NCBI RefSeq assembly: GCF_900230215.1
Contig: NZ_LT907982.1
Span: 2,790,001-2,854,000, forward strand
DNA from: Jatrophihabitans sp. GAS493
GTDB lineage: Bacteria > Actinomycetota > Actinomycetes > Mycobacteriales > Jatrophihabitantaceae
Direction: 5' to 3'
Length of the DNA: 64,000 nucleotides
The position numbers and the translations under genes were made by a program. Shown here in pieces: positions 1-10,872 of this stretch (within the stretch, counting starts at the first letter, position 1; each line of letters starts with the position of its first letter). Under the pieces are notes generated by a model. It was not told the origin of the DNA and did no database searches. It was given only the letters and a program-made list of their open reading frames with translations.

Positions 1-1293
1 GGCACTCCCGATGGAGTAGCCGACGGTGCGCAGAACCTGGTTGAGGGCGAGAGCGCTGCTGGTGTGCGAGGCGGGCACGACACTGACGATCATGCGCGGC
101 ATGACTGCGAACGAGCAACCGATGCCCACGCCGCCGACCGCCATCACGAGGAAGATCTCCCACAGGTGGCTCCGGCTGGTGGCGAAGATGACCATCGCGA
201 GGACGAAGGCCAGCAGGCCCACCGGGAGCAGGCGCTCGGGCGTGATGCGGTCGGAGACCCGGACAACGAACTTGCTGGCCAGGAAACTGGCGGCCGACAG
301 CGGCAGGAGCACCAGCCCGGCAACTACGACTGAGGCGTCCAGCCCGTAGCCGGTCGCGGTCGGAGTCTCGACGTAGCGGATCACCATCGACATCAGCATG
401 TACATGCCGACTCCGGCCAGCACGGCGGTGGTGTTCGCAGTCAGGACAGTGCGCTGCTGCATCAGCCGCAGGTCGACGAGGGCGTCGTCGGTGCGTAGTT
501 CATGCCAGACCCAGACGATGAGCAGGAGCACCGATGCACCGGCGACACCGAGCAGCGAAGCGGAGGTCCAGCCCCAGTCGCCACCCTGGCTGATCGCTAC
601 CAGCAGGCCGGCTAGGCCGAGGCCGAGCATCCCGGCGCCGGCGAGGTCGAAGCGCTGGCTGGGTCGATGCATGCTGGTCGGCACGACGAGCGCGCTCAGA
701 ACCATCGCAATGACTCCGAGTCCGGCCGCCATCCAGAATCCCGCATGAAAATTGAGGTGTTCGGAGATTAGACCGGTGAGCGGGTACCCGAGGCCGACGC
801 CGACGACCGCGGTGACCGAGAGGGTGGCCAGCGTCGAGCGGGCCCGATCCGGATCGAGGTGATCGCGGGCGACACTCATCGCCAGCGGCAGCAGGGCCAG
901 GCCGATGCCCTGCATGGCCCGGCCGGCGAGCAGCACGACGAAGACCTTCGCCGGTAGTGCGGCGAGCACACTTCCAGTGACCAAGACGGCGAGGGACATG
1001 AGTAGGACGTGCTGGCGACGAGGCCCGTCGCCCAGGCGGCCGATCACCGGCGAGCTGACCGCGCCGACGAGAAGTGTGATGGTGAGCGACCACTGGGCTG
1101 CGCCCAGGGAGACGCCGTAGTCGGTGGCGATGGTCGGTATCAGGGGTGAGCCAAGGCTGCTGATCACGGCCACGAGCAGACCGACGTACACAAGCACCGG
1201 CACCAGTGCCCGTCCGCGCCACGTGCTTCGGTCGACCACGATGGGTGCGCGATGCCGGGGGAGTTGGGCGGTGGAAAGAACTGCGGTGCTCAT
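1..1293 (-). CDS. MFS drug/solute exporter (3' end cut by the window edge)
   Basis: The reverse strand is open from an ATG at 1293 through the left edge of the window without a stop, so the C-terminus is missing; 431 codons are visible. The product is a chain of hydrophobic segments separated by short basic loops. The loop GRLGDGPRRQ after the second helix is a major-facilitator motif A (G-x-L-x-D-x-x-x-R-R/K). Length and layout suit a 12-14 TM DHA-type proton-driven exporter, but the substrate cannot be read from sequence. An operator-like palindrome lies just upstream of the start, so expression is probably repressor-controlled. The regulator is not in the window. Confidence 0.8.
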   Translation of the reverse strand, partial: MSTAVLSTAQLPRHRAPIVVDRSTWRGRALVPVLVYVGLLVAVISSLGSPLIPTIATDYGVSLGAAQWSLTITLLVGAVSSPVIGRLGDGPRRQHVLLMSLAVLVTGSVLAALPAKVFVVLLAGRAMQGIGLALLPLAMSVARDHLDPDRARSTLATLSVTAVVGVGLGYPLTGLISEHLNFHAGFWMAAGLGVIAMVLSALVVPTSMHRPSQRFDLAGAGMLGLGLAGLLVAISQGGDWGWTSASLLGVAGASVLLLIVWVWHELRTDDALVDLRLMQQRTVLTANTTAVLAGVGMYMLMSMVIRYVETPTATGYGLDASVVVAGLVLLPLSAASFLASKFVVRVSDRITPERLLPVGLLAFVLAMVIFATSRSHLWEIFLVMAVGGVGIGCSFAVMPRMIVSVVPASHTSSALALNQVLRTVGYSIGSA

Positions 1294-1308
1294 GAATCGT
1301 CTCCGAGA

Positions 1309-1339
1309 ATGTCTACAGCCGATGTCTACACTTGTAGAC
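1309..1339. promoter_or_regulatory. Operator-like repeats upstream of the MFS exporter
   Basis: A perfect dyad GTCTACA-CT-TGTAGAC occupies 1324-1339. The 9-mer ATGTCTACA occurs at 1309-1317 and again at 1322-1330, overlapping the dyad. The block ends 16-46 bases upstream of the exporter start at 1293. A 16-bp dyad with a repeated half-site is typical of TetR/MarR-type repressor sites controlling efflux genes. The identity of the regulator is not known. Confidence 0.5.
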
Positions 1340-1497
1340 TAGCCCCTGAGTGTCGTCACGGAGCGCGGAAGTGCGGGAGGTCACCCCTCCCGCCCGCCGA
1401 ACGAACGGAGTGAGTGATCAGGATTCGATCAGGATTCGAGAAGCATCGCCGTCCGGTCGTTACCTAACCTTCAAGCTGGGCTCCTCCACCGAGCCAC

Positions 1498-1525
1498 CGA
1501 TCCGCCGATCCGCCGATCCGCCGAT
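1498..1525. repeat. Octamer tandem repeat CGATCCGC x3
   Basis: Three perfect head-to-tail copies of CGATCCGC (1498-1521) followed by a partial copy sit about 20 bases upstream of the DUF1801 gene. No function is visible. It may be slippage-generated sequence. Confidence 0.7.
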
Positions 1526-1542
1526 GATGAGGGGAAGTTCAG

Positions 1543-1989
1543 ATGCCCGCGAAGAATGCCGACGAGTCAAACGGCTTCAGTGCGCAGGAGCGTGCCGCCA
1601 TGAAAGAACGCGCCGCCGAGCTGCGCGCCGAAGGGAAGAAGGGCGCCAAGCAGGCCGACGGCCTGGACGCGGTGTTGGCGGCCATCGCCAAGATGGGGCC
1701 ATCGGACCGCGAGCTGGCCGAGCGGGTGCACGTGACCGTCACCGCGAACGCGCCGGGGTTGGCGCCGAAGACCTGGTACGGCATGCCAGCGTACGCCAAC
1801 GCCGAGGGGAAGGTCGTGCTCTTCTTCCAGGACTCGGGGAAGTTCAAGTACCGCTACTCGACGTTGGGCTTCCAGGACGCCGCCAACCTTGACGACGGCG
1901 ACATGTGGCCGTCTTCCTACGCGCTGGTCAACTGGAGTCCGGCCGTCGAGAAGAAGGTCATCGAACTTGTGAAGGCCGCCGTCAGCTGA
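1543..1989 (+). CDS. DUF1801 / YdhG-like protein
   Basis: This is a 148-residue soluble protein. The N-terminal third is charged (an alternating Lys/Glu/Arg helix, residues 12-40). The C-terminal part has the DUF1801 pattern: an aromatic pocket segment KTWYGMPAYAN, then VVLFFQDSGKFKYRYSTLGF and an ending WSPAVEKKVIELV. Family members are small YdhG/iron-chaperone-like proteins whose biochemical role is poorly defined. The ATG at 1543 follows GAGGGGAAG, a fair ribosome binding site. The gene stands alone between the divergent MFS gene and the convergent sulfatase. Family assignment is good; function is unknown. Confidence 0.75.
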   Translation: MPAKNADESNGFSAQERAAMKERAAELRAEGKKGAKQADGLDAVLAAIAKMGPSDRELAERVHVTVTANAPGLAPKTWYGMPAYANAEGKVVLFFQDSGKFKYRYSTLGFQDAANLDDGDMWPSSYALVNWSPAVEKKVIELVKAAVS

Positions 1990-2020
1990 CTGCTCGCAAT
2001 CCTGGCCGCAGCTGAGTTGT

Positions 2021-3907
2021 CTACGGTGTAACGATGGCGAAGTTGCTGTCGCCCGGATCGAGCACGTCGGCAAGGCGGGCCAGCACCGAGGCATCACCGG
2101 CGAGTTCGATGCCGGCCTGGGCCAGCCCATCCGCCGAGAGGCCGCCGAGCGCGAGCGCCGGCAGCGTCCGCTTGGTCGTCGTCAGGGTGGCGTCGGCCTC
2201 GCCCGGCTGCGGTCGACCGCTGTAGGTGAGCACCCCATTGGCCAGCCGCAGGCGGTAATGCTCGTCGGTGTCGGTGAGGATCACGTCGATGGTCAGCTTC
2301 TCGTCCCACGCCTTCGGTCCGTCGACCTGGATCGCGATCGCGTCGAAGAGCATTCCCGGCGTGAGCTGTGCGACGACGTCCGGGGAGCCGCTCTGCGTCG
2401 GCGAGCCGAACTGGCCCTCCCGAAGCTCCGTCGCGCCCGATAGGTAGAAGCTGCGCCAGGTGCCGTTCTCGGCGCCGTACCCGAGCTGCTCGTAGGTGTC
2501 GGCGAGCAGTTCGCGGGCCTCGGCATGGTCGGGTTCGGCGAAGACGACCTCGTTCAGCACCTCGGCGACCCAGCGGAAGTCACCGGCGGCGAAGGAGACC
2601 CGGGCCTTCTCCACGACGGCATCGGCGCCTCCCATGAACTCAACGACGCGCTTGGCCCGAGCCACCGGCGGGTGCTGCCACAGGTGGGACGGGTTCCCGT
2701 CGAACCACCCCAGATACCGCTGGTAGACGGCTTTCGTGTTGTGGCTGGCCGAACCGTAGTACCCGTGTGTATGCCAGGCATTCTCCAACGCGGGTGGCAT
2801 GGTCATCTGTTCGGCGATCTCTGCCCCGACCAAGCCCTTGTTCAGCAGCCGGAGCGTCTGATCGTGCAGGTAGGCGTAGAGGTCACGCTGGGTCGACAGG
2901 AATCCGACGACCCGCTCGTTGTCCCACGTCGGCCAGTGATGGGAGGCGAATGCGACCTCGACTTCACCGCCGAAAAGATCGATGGTCTCGGTGAGGTAGT
3001 TGGACCAGGCGTGCGGGTCGCGGACGACGGCACCGCGCAGGGTGAGCAGGTTGTGCAGGTTGTGCGTCGCATCTTCGGCCGTACATAGGGCTTTGAACCC
3101 CGGCAGGTAGACCAGCATCTCCGAGGGAGCCTCGGTATCAGGCGCCATCTGGAACACCATCCGGACCCCGTCGATGGTCTCCTCGTGTCCGGTCTCGCTG
3201 ACGTAGTCGGTCGGGGCGATGAGCGACACCACGCCCGTCGAGACGGTCTGGCCCAGCCCCGCGCCGACCTGCCCCAGCGGGCCACGGGCCAACGCCGCGC
3301 CGTACATATAGGCCGCACGGCGGCTCATTGCGGTTCCCGCGTAGACGTTCTCGGCCACTGAGTGCTCGATGAACCCCTCTGGGGCCAGTATTCGCACCTG
3401 CCCGGAGTCGACTTCTTCCTGGGAGACGAAACCCTTCACGCCGCCGAAGTGGTCAACGTGGGAATGGGTATAGACGACCGCCTTGATCGCGCGGTCACCG
3501 CGGTGCTGGCGATAGAGCGCCAAGGCGGCCGCGCCCGTCTCCACCGACAACAGGGTGTCGATCACGATGACGCCCTCCTCACCTTCGACGAAGGTGGTGT
3601 TCGACAAGTCCATGCCCCGCACCTGGTAGATGCCCTCGACCACCTCGAAGAGCCCACCGGTTGCGACCAGCTGCGACTGTCGCCAGAGGCTCGGATTCAC
3701 ACTCTCGGGTGCCTCACCCTCCAGGAAGGCGTACGTCGAGTTGTCCCAGACAACTCGGCCGTCCGCGCCGAGCACGGGTTCCTCGATCGGGCCCACCAGA
3801 CCGCGGTTGGCGTCCTCGAAGTCCTGGGTGTCGGAGAACGGCAACGTCTCGCGGGCCTTCGCCTGCTGCTCGACGATGGACGATGTGACCGGCTTTGAGT
3901 TCGTCAT
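2021..3907 (-). CDS. Alkyl sulfatase / SdsA1-type metallo-beta-lactamase
   Basis: This 628-residue protein has the layout of secondary or primary alkyl sulfatases (SdsA1, Pisa1 family). An N-terminal metallo-beta-lactamase domain carries the zinc motif THSHVDHFGG (about residues 147-156) and the second ligand block AEDATHNLHN. A helical dimerisation region follows, and the C-terminal about 130 residues resemble an SCP2-like lipid-binding domain. Family members cleave alkyl sulfates such as SDS to alcohol and sulfate. No signal peptide is seen, so it is likely cytosolic. The frame stays open upstream to a GTG at 3976. I chose ATG 3907 because the extra 23 residues are polar and atypical of the family. 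Class is confident; substrate is not. Confidence 0.85.
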   Translation of the reverse strand: MTNSKPVTSSIVEQQAKARETLPFSDTQDFEDANRGLVGPIEEPVLGADGRVVWDNSTYAFLEGEAPESVNPSLWRQSQLVATGGLFEVVEGIYQVRGMDLSNTTFVEGEEGVIVIDTLLSVETGAAALALYRQHRGDRAIKAVVYTHSHVDHFGGVKGFVSQEEVDSGQVRILAPEGFIEHSVAENVYAGTAMSRRAAYMYGAALARGPLGQVGAGLGQTVSTGVVSLIAPTDYVSETGHEETIDGVRMVFQMAPDTEAPSEMLVYLPGFKALCTAEDATHNLHNLLTLRGAVVRDPHAWSNYLTETIDLFGGEVEVAFASHHWPTWDNERVVGFLSTQRDLYAYLHDQTLRLLNKGLVGAEIAEQMTMPPALENAWHTHGYYGSASHNTKAVYQRYLGWFDGNPSHLWQHPPVARAKRVVEFMGGADAVVEKARVSFAAGDFRWVAEVLNEVVFAEPDHAEARELLADTYEQLGYGAENGTWRSFYLSGATELREGQFGSPTQSGSPDVVAQLTPGMLFDAIAIQVDGPKAWDEKLTIDVILTDTDEHYRLRLANGVLTYSGRPQPGEADATLTTTKRTLPALALGGLSADGLAQAGIELAGDASVLARLADVLDPGDSNFAIVTP

Positions 3908-4052
3908 CTCTTGAGAGTCGCAGCCGCGGCAACGGTCGATCTCACCCGGCGGGGATGATTGGCTTGTCTGACCCACTCCTGGGCCACCAGCTGGGATGGG
4001 CCGGCGCGCCCGAGCGCCGGACGCGCCGATCCTCCGACCCCCGGGAGGTCTG

Positions 4053-5075
4053 TCAGCAGTTGGTTTCGGCGTCGCTCGGGCCGGTGTATTCGTTCATGAG
4101 GATGGCGAAGTCCTGCAAGTCGACTATGCCGTTGAGGTCGAAATCGCCCTGTTGGAAGGTTCCCGCTTGATTCAGATGAGCTGACCAAATGTTGTACTCG
4201 TAGCAATTGACCACCCCGTCGCCGTTCAGATCGGTGCGCAGATCGATCGAGAGTGCGAAGTTCCTGCTCGCCGAGAGGCCACTAGCCGACGTCACCTGCG
4301 CAGTGAATACGAAACCTGTGCGAGCCCTGCCGACCAGCTGCGGCGTACCAGAGATGACCCCGATCGGGGAGAGGGTAAGGCCAGGCGGCATCAACCCCGA
4401 TGAGACGGTCCACATGAGCGGGGCCGTGCCGGTGGCCGACAACTGCTGGGTGTAATCGACTCCGGTGACACCCTCCGGCAAGTTCGAGTCGCTGGTGATG
4501 GTCGGGGCGGCCACCGCCACCGCAGGCGGCGCCGTCTTTGCTGCCGTTGCCGCCCCGGCTCGGGGGGCCGTCGGCGGCACGGAAGGCAGGGAAGGCATGG
4601 ACGGCACGGAAGGGCCTGACGTAGTGATGGCGCGCGACGTAACCGGCGGATTGACTACCACCGGCTCTCCGCCGGACGCCGTGCCGTTCAGCACCGCACC
4701 GGGCAGGACAGCCCCAGACACGGGTGCACCGGTCGCAGAATGCTCGGTCTGGCCCGAAGATTGGACCGCGGGACCCGGCCCGGAAGCATTCAGGGATGTC
4801 GGTAGCGACGACGAAGTGCGCCAGGGCGTGCTCGAGTCGGCCGCCTGCGAGCGCCCACTCGCTGTCCATGACTCCCGCTCGTACGCGACACCGGAAGCAC
4901 CAAGCAGGGCCAACGCCGCCACGGCCGCCACGGGCCACAATCGGCGCCCCTTCTCCGCACCGCCGGCCAGGACCGGACTCTCTCGACTGACCGGCGCGGG
5001 TTCCGGCCCGTCGCTGTCGACAGCGCTCGCACTGAGAATGTCGGTGTACGTAAGGTCTCTGCCCAGTGCTTCCAT
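4053..5075 (-). CDS. Membrane-anchored protein with putative Ig (He_PIG) and dockerin-like repeats
   Basis: This is a 340-residue type II-like membrane protein. A cytosolic N-terminus of about 45 residues is followed by one hydrophobic helix (WPVAAVAALALLGASGVAY, about 47-65). A long Ser/Thr/Pro-rich linker comes next, then an Ig-like segment with the signature GLTLSPIGVISGTP. Two calcium-loop motifs close the protein: DLNGDGVVNCYEYN and DFDLNGIVDLQDFA, the tandem pattern of dockerin type I/EF-hand repeats. Such modules usually bind calcium and sit outside the cell. No cohesin or cellulase is in the window, so a cellulosome role is unsupported. The ATG follows a G-rich stretch acting as ribosome binding site. 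It is not recognised as a named gene. Confidence 0.6.
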   Translation of the reverse strand: MEALGRDLTYTDILSASAVDSDGPEPAPVSRESPVLAGGAEKGRRLWPVAAVAALALLGASGVAYERESWTASGRSQAADSSTPWRTSSSLPTSLNASGPGPAVQSSGQTEHSATGAPVSGAVLPGAVLNGTASGGEPVVVNPPVTSRAITTSGPSVPSMPSLPSVPPTAPRAGAATAAKTAPPAVAVAAPTITSDSNLPEGVTGVDYTQQLSATGTAPLMWTVSSGLMPPGLTLSPIGVISGTPQLVGRARTGFVFTAQVTSASGLSASRNFALSIDLRTDLNGDGVVNCYEYNIWSAHLNQAGTFQQGDFDLNGIVDLQDFAILMNEYTGPSDAETNC

Positions 5076-5221
5076 CCCACCCCCCGGGGTGCCGCTAGGC
5101 GCTGGTGATGCGAAGCATAACGCTCAGCTCACACTGATGTCTGCGGTCGGGCCGGAAATGCTCCCCGCCGACGCCTGAAGCGTCAGAAATCGATGGGTCA
5201 TCGGCTACGAGCCGTATTAAG

Positions 5222-5247
5222 CCTGCTCCTGGTGGTGCGGGAGCGGG
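5222..5247 (-). terminator. Possible hairpin terminator after glgX
   Basis: CC-T-GCTCC (5222-5229) can pair with GGAGC-G-GG (5240-5247) around a 10-nt loop, eight bases beyond the glgX stop. There is no T-tract, so this is tentative. Confidence 0.35.
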
Positions 5248-5254
5248 CGGCTAA

Positions 5255-7375
<2,121 letters not shown>

Positions 7376-7419
7376 GGTGCAGGGACTCTAACCAACCGTT
7401 GGGCGCTACGTAAGGTTGG

Positions 7420-8241
7420 ATGGTGGATGTGACAGAGATCAACCCGGAAGCGATCAACCCGGACGCAGTTCTTCAGTTGAACCAGGTGACGGTGCGCCGA
7501 GGGGAGAAGTACCTGTTACGTGACCTGGACTGGACGGTCGAGCTCGACGAACGGTGGGCGATCCTCGGGCCGAACGGGGCCGGCAAGACCACCCTGCTGC
7601 AGATCGCCGCGACCAGCCTCTACCCGAGCTCGGGCACAGTGCACATCCTCGGTGAGCGATTGGGTGCGGTGAACGTCTTCGAGCTGCGGCCGCGGATCGG
7701 CTTCGCCTCCGCGGCGCTGGCTCAGCGAATCCCCGGCAATGAGCTGGTGATCGATGTCGTCGTCAGTGCTGGGTACTCCGTCATCGGGCGCTGGCGGGAG
7801 GCCTACGGGCGACTCGACGTGCGCCGGGCGGGGCGGCTACTGGAGCGCTTCGGCGTCGGCGAGTTGGGCGAGCGCTCCTACGGCACGCTGAGTGAGGGGG
7901 AGCGCAAGCGGGTCCAGATCGCCCGCGCGCTGATGGCCGACCCCGAGATGCTGCTGCTGGACGAGCCGGCGGCCGGTATGGACCTGGGGGGTCGGGAGGA
8001 TCTGGTGGCCCGGCTGAGCCGGATGGCGGCCGATGCGGATGCTCCCGCGACGGTGCTGGTCACCCATCACGTCGAGGAGATCCCGACCGGTTTCACCCAC
8101 GTGCTGCTGCTGCGCGACGGCGGGGTCGTGGCCTCCGGTCTCACCCACGACGTGCTCACGCCGGAGAACCTCTCAGCCACCTTCGGTCTCCCGCTATCGG
8201 TCCGCTCCGAGGCCGGGCGCTGGTTCGCTCGAGCGGAATAG
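7420..8241 (+). CDS. Stand-alone ABC transporter ATP-binding protein
   Basis: This is a 273-residue ATPase domain. It carries Walker A GPNGAGKTT, signature LSEGERKRVQIARAL, Walker B MLLLDEP and the H-switch VTHH. No permease lies beside it. From memory it corresponds in position to M. tuberculosis Rv3041c, also an orphan ATPase. TAAGGT at 7411-7416 could be a -10 box. If the transcript is leaderless, GTG 7423 would be the start, one codon downstream of the ATG used here. Transport substrate and partner are unknown. Confidence 0.85.
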   Translation: MVDVTEINPEAINPDAVLQLNQVTVRRGEKYLLRDLDWTVELDERWAILGPNGAGKTTLLQIAATSLYPSSGTVHILGERLGAVNVFELRPRIGFASAALAQRIPGNELVIDVVVSAGYSVIGRWREAYGRLDVRRAGRLLERFGVGELGERSYGTLSEGERKRVQIARALMADPEMLLLDEPAAGMDLGGREDLVARLSRMAADADAPATVLVTHHVEEIPTGFTHVLLLRDGGVVASGLTHDVLTPENLSATFGLPLSVRSEAGRWFARAE

Positions 8242-8361
8242 GCGTCTGACTAAGCTCTACGAAGGTTGAGCCCAAGGGTTGAGCTCTGGGCCCGTCTCGC
8301 CGGGCCCGGTCCGGCTGTCGCGGTGCCGCGTCCCGCGCGGCGATATGGAAGGAACTGGCAA

Positions 8362-9147
8362 ATGGCAGAACTCGTGCAGGTTGAGTTGGATGAGGCGACT
8401 TCGGTGGCCACCATCCGGCTGAACCGACCTCCGATGAACGCGCTGAGCTCCCAGGTGCAGAACGAGCTGCGCGGGGCGGCCGCCGAGGTCTCGAACGACC
8501 GGCGAGTGCGGGCCGTCGTGCTCTACGGCGGGGAGCGGGTCTTCGCCGCCGGCGCCGACGTGAAGGAGTTCGCCGGGATGACGCATGCGGACATGGTCCG
8601 CGACGCGACCCGTCTCACCGAGTCCTTCGATGCCATCGCCCGCATCCCCAAGCCGGTGGTTGCCGCCGTTACCGGGTTCGCGCTCGGCGGTGGCTGCGAG
8701 CTCGCGCTCACCGCCGATCTTCGGGTGAGTGCGGAGAACGCCAAATGGGGACAGCCGGAGATCCTGCTCGGCATCATTCCGGGCGCCGGTGGTACCCAGC
8801 GTCTGCCGCGACTCATCGGCCCGGCGAAGGCTAAGGACCTTATCTTTACCGGGCGTTTCATCGACGGTATCGAGGCCCACCAGATCGGGCTGGTCGATGT
8901 GGTGGTACCGGCGGCTGAGGTGTACAGCAGCGCGCTGGCTCTCGCAGCAAAGTTGGCCAAGGGCCCGGCACTGGCCCTGCAGGCGGCAAAGGCGGCCATC
9001 GACGGCGGTCTGGACACCGATCTCGGTAACGGCCTTCGGCTCGAGGCGCACCTGTTCTCGTCACTGTTCGCGACCGAAGATCGCGAGATCGGAATCACCT
9101 CATTCCTCACCAACGGGCCTGGCCAGGCCGACTTCTCACGGAGCTGA
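8362..9147 (+). CDS. Enoyl-CoA hydratase/isomerase (crotonase family)
   Basis: This is a 261-residue crotonase-fold protein. The oxyanion-hole segment is FAAGADVKEFAGM, and the active-site block GGCELALTADLRV is followed by GQPEILLGIIPGAGGT, which holds the second catalytic Glu position. It should hydrate 2-enoyl-CoA in beta-oxidation. The frame is open 32 codons upstream. I chose ATG 8362 because GGAAGGA sits at 8347-8353 and the family N-terminus begins there. It leads a compact operon: the methyltransferase starts 4 bases after its stop. Positionally it matches M. tuberculosis echA17. Confidence 0.92.
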   Translation: MAELVQVELDEATSVATIRLNRPPMNALSSQVQNELRGAAAEVSNDRRVRAVVLYGGERVFAAGADVKEFAGMTHADMVRDATRLTESFDAIARIPKPVVAAVTGFALGGGCELALTADLRVSAENAKWGQPEILLGIIPGAGGTQRLPRLIGPAKAKDLIFTGRFIDGIEAHQIGLVDVVVPAAEVYSSALALAAKLAKGPALALQAAKAAIDGGLDTDLGNGLRLEAHLFSSLFATEDREIGITSFLTNGPGQADFSRS

Positions 9148-9151
9148 CCTC

Positions 9152-10198
9152 ATGACCGCCGCCGCCGAATCGGCTGACCAGAGCACGGACGAGCTCACCT
9201 CTGGTTCAGTCCTCAAGCCCAACCCGCACGCCAGCGAGGCCGAGATCGAGGCCGCCTGGAGCGACCCCAAGCTGGCGAACATCCTCTACCACGACTGGGA
9301 AGCCGGTACCTACGACGAGAAGTGGTCGATCTCCTTCGACGAGCGGTGCATCGACTACGCACGGGACCGCTTCACCCACATCGCCGGAGATCAGGGCTGG
9401 CCCTACGAGAGCGCGTTGGAGCTCGGCTGCGGTACCGGGTTCTTTCTGCTCAACCTCAAGTTGGCCGGAGTCATCGACGCCGGCCACGTCACCGACCTGA
9501 GCCCGGGCATGGTCGAGGTGGCGCAGCGCAACGCCCGTTCATTGGGGTTCGAGGTCGAGGGACGGGTGGCCGACGCCGAGCGGCTTCCGTACGCCGACGA
9601 CACTTTCGACCTGGTTGTCGGGCACGCGGTTTTGCATCACATCCCGGATGTGGAGTTGGCCTTCAGCGAGATTCTGCGCGTCCTGAAGCCGGGCGGTCGC
9701 TTCGTCTTCGCCGGCGAACCGACGAAGTGGGGCGACAAGATCGCCCGCCGCCTCTCCCGAGCCACCTGGTGGGCGGCCACGCACGCGACGCGTCTGCCGA
9801 TCCTGTCGTCCTGGCGACGGCCGCAGGAGGAGCTCGACGAATCCTCCCGGGCAGCCGCGCTGGAGGCCGTCGTGGATGTCCACACCTTCGTCCCCGACGA
9901 GCTGGCCGCCTATGCGCTGCGGGCCGGCGCGGCGTCGGTTCGCACCCGGACCGACGAACTCACCGCGGCCTGGTTCGGCTGGCCGGTGCGCACCTTCGAG
10001 TGCGCGGTACCACGGGAGAAGCTCGGATTCCGTTGGGCGAACTTCGCGATGAAGGGGTGGCAGCGACTCTCCTCGGTCGACTCGGTGCTGGCCTACGTGG
10101 TGCCGAAGGGGCTCTTCTACAACGTAGAGATCACCGGGGTGAAACCCGATCGGGTGCCTGCTGCGACCGGTGAGGCCAGCGCCGGCGACTTGCCGTGA
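9152..10198 (+). CDS. Class I SAM-dependent methyltransferase
   Basis: This is a 348-residue protein. Motif I, ALELGCGTGFFLLNL (about residues 89-103), binds SAM. The following VTDLSPGMVEVAQ holds the acidic residue that contacts the ribose. A post-motif DTFDLVVGHAVLHHI and a motif LRVLKPGGRFVFAGEP complete the Rossmann core. The C-terminal about 150 residues are specific and unassigned. It starts 4 bases after the enoyl-CoA hydratase stop and overlaps the next gene by GTGA, so translation is coupled. By position it resembles M. tuberculosis Rv3038c. Substrate is unknown; a lipid or glycan acceptor is a guess from context. Confidence 0.85.
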   Translation: MTAAAESADQSTDELTSGSVLKPNPHASEAEIEAAWSDPKLANILYHDWEAGTYDEKWSISFDERCIDYARDRFTHIAGDQGWPYESALELGCGTGFFLLNLKLAGVIDAGHVTDLSPGMVEVAQRNARSLGFEVEGRVADAERLPYADDTFDLVVGHAVLHHIPDVELAFSEILRVLKPGGRFVFAGEPTKWGDKIARRLSRATWWAATHATRLPILSSWRRPQEELDESSRAAALEAVVDVHTFVPDELAAYALRAGAASVRTRTDELTAAWFGWPVRTFECAVPREKLGFRWANFAMKGWQRLSSVDSVLAYVVPKGLFYNVEITGVKPDRVPAATGEASAGDLP

Positions 10199-10872
10199 CC
10201 CTGCAGACGGTTCTCTTCGACCTGGACGGGACGGTCTCCGACTCGGCCCCGGGAATTCTGAGTTCGCTGAGCTGGGCCTTCGCCGAGAACGGCATCGCGC
10301 CACTGGACGAGCGCACCGGGCGGGCGCTGCTCGGACCGCCCTTCTACGAGTCGCTCCCTCCGCTGATCGGCGGCGACCTCGTGCCGGCGGTCATCGCCAG
10401 CTACCGGGAGCACTACGCCACCGCCATGTTCGACACCGAGCTCTACGCGGGGATGGGCGAGGTGCTCCGGCAGCTGGTCGACCGCGGGGTCACGCTCGCG
10501 CTGGCCACCAGCAAGCCTGAGCATTACGCCGGACCGATCCTCGAACACCTCGGCGTGGCCGATCTCTTCGCCGTCATCGGCGGGGACACGCTGGATGGCG
10601 CGCGCAACACGAAGGCACTCGTGGTGGCCGAGGTGGTTTCCCGCCTGCAGTTGGAGGATCCAGCCAGCGCCCTGATGGTCGGTGACCGGCTGCACGACGT
10701 GCACGGTTCCGCCGTGCACGGCATCGCCTGTCTGGGCGCGGGTTGGGGTTACGGGCTGGAGGGTGAGCTGGAGCTGGCCGGAGCGCGGCAGATCTTCGCC
10801 ACCCCGGCTGATCTCGGCGCGTATCTGGCCTCGCTCGAGTTACCTGGTCCCGGTGAGTCCGGCGGTGGCTGA
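10195..10872 (+). CDS. HAD-family hydrolase (phosphoglycolate phosphatase-like)
   Basis: This is a 225-residue HAD phosphatase. Motif I is FDLDGTVSDS with nucleophile Asp8 and acid Asp10. Motif II is LATSKPEH. The conserved Lys lies in RNTKALVV, and motif III is ALMVGDRLHDV. The helical cap between residues 18 and 80 is the subfamily I type found in Gph and 5'-nucleotidase-like members. The GTG start overlaps the methyltransferase stop (GTGA). The substrate is a small phosphate ester that cannot be named from sequence. Confidence 0.88.
   Translation: MTLQTVLFDLDGTVSDSAPGILSSLSWAFAENGIAPLDERTGRALLGPPFYESLPPLIGGDLVPAVIASYREHYATAMFDTELYAGMGEVLRQLVDRGVTLALATSKPEHYAGPILEHLGVADLFAVIGGDTLDGARNTKALVVAEVVSRLQLEDPASALMVGDRLHDVHGSAVHGIACLGAGWGYGLEGELELAGARQIFATPADLGAYLASLELPGPGESGGG

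Noticed and set aside
500-1222. Arg-rich reverse-strand frame
   Set aside because: It is an out-of-frame shadow of the MFS transporter gene, which has the hydrophobic helix pattern.
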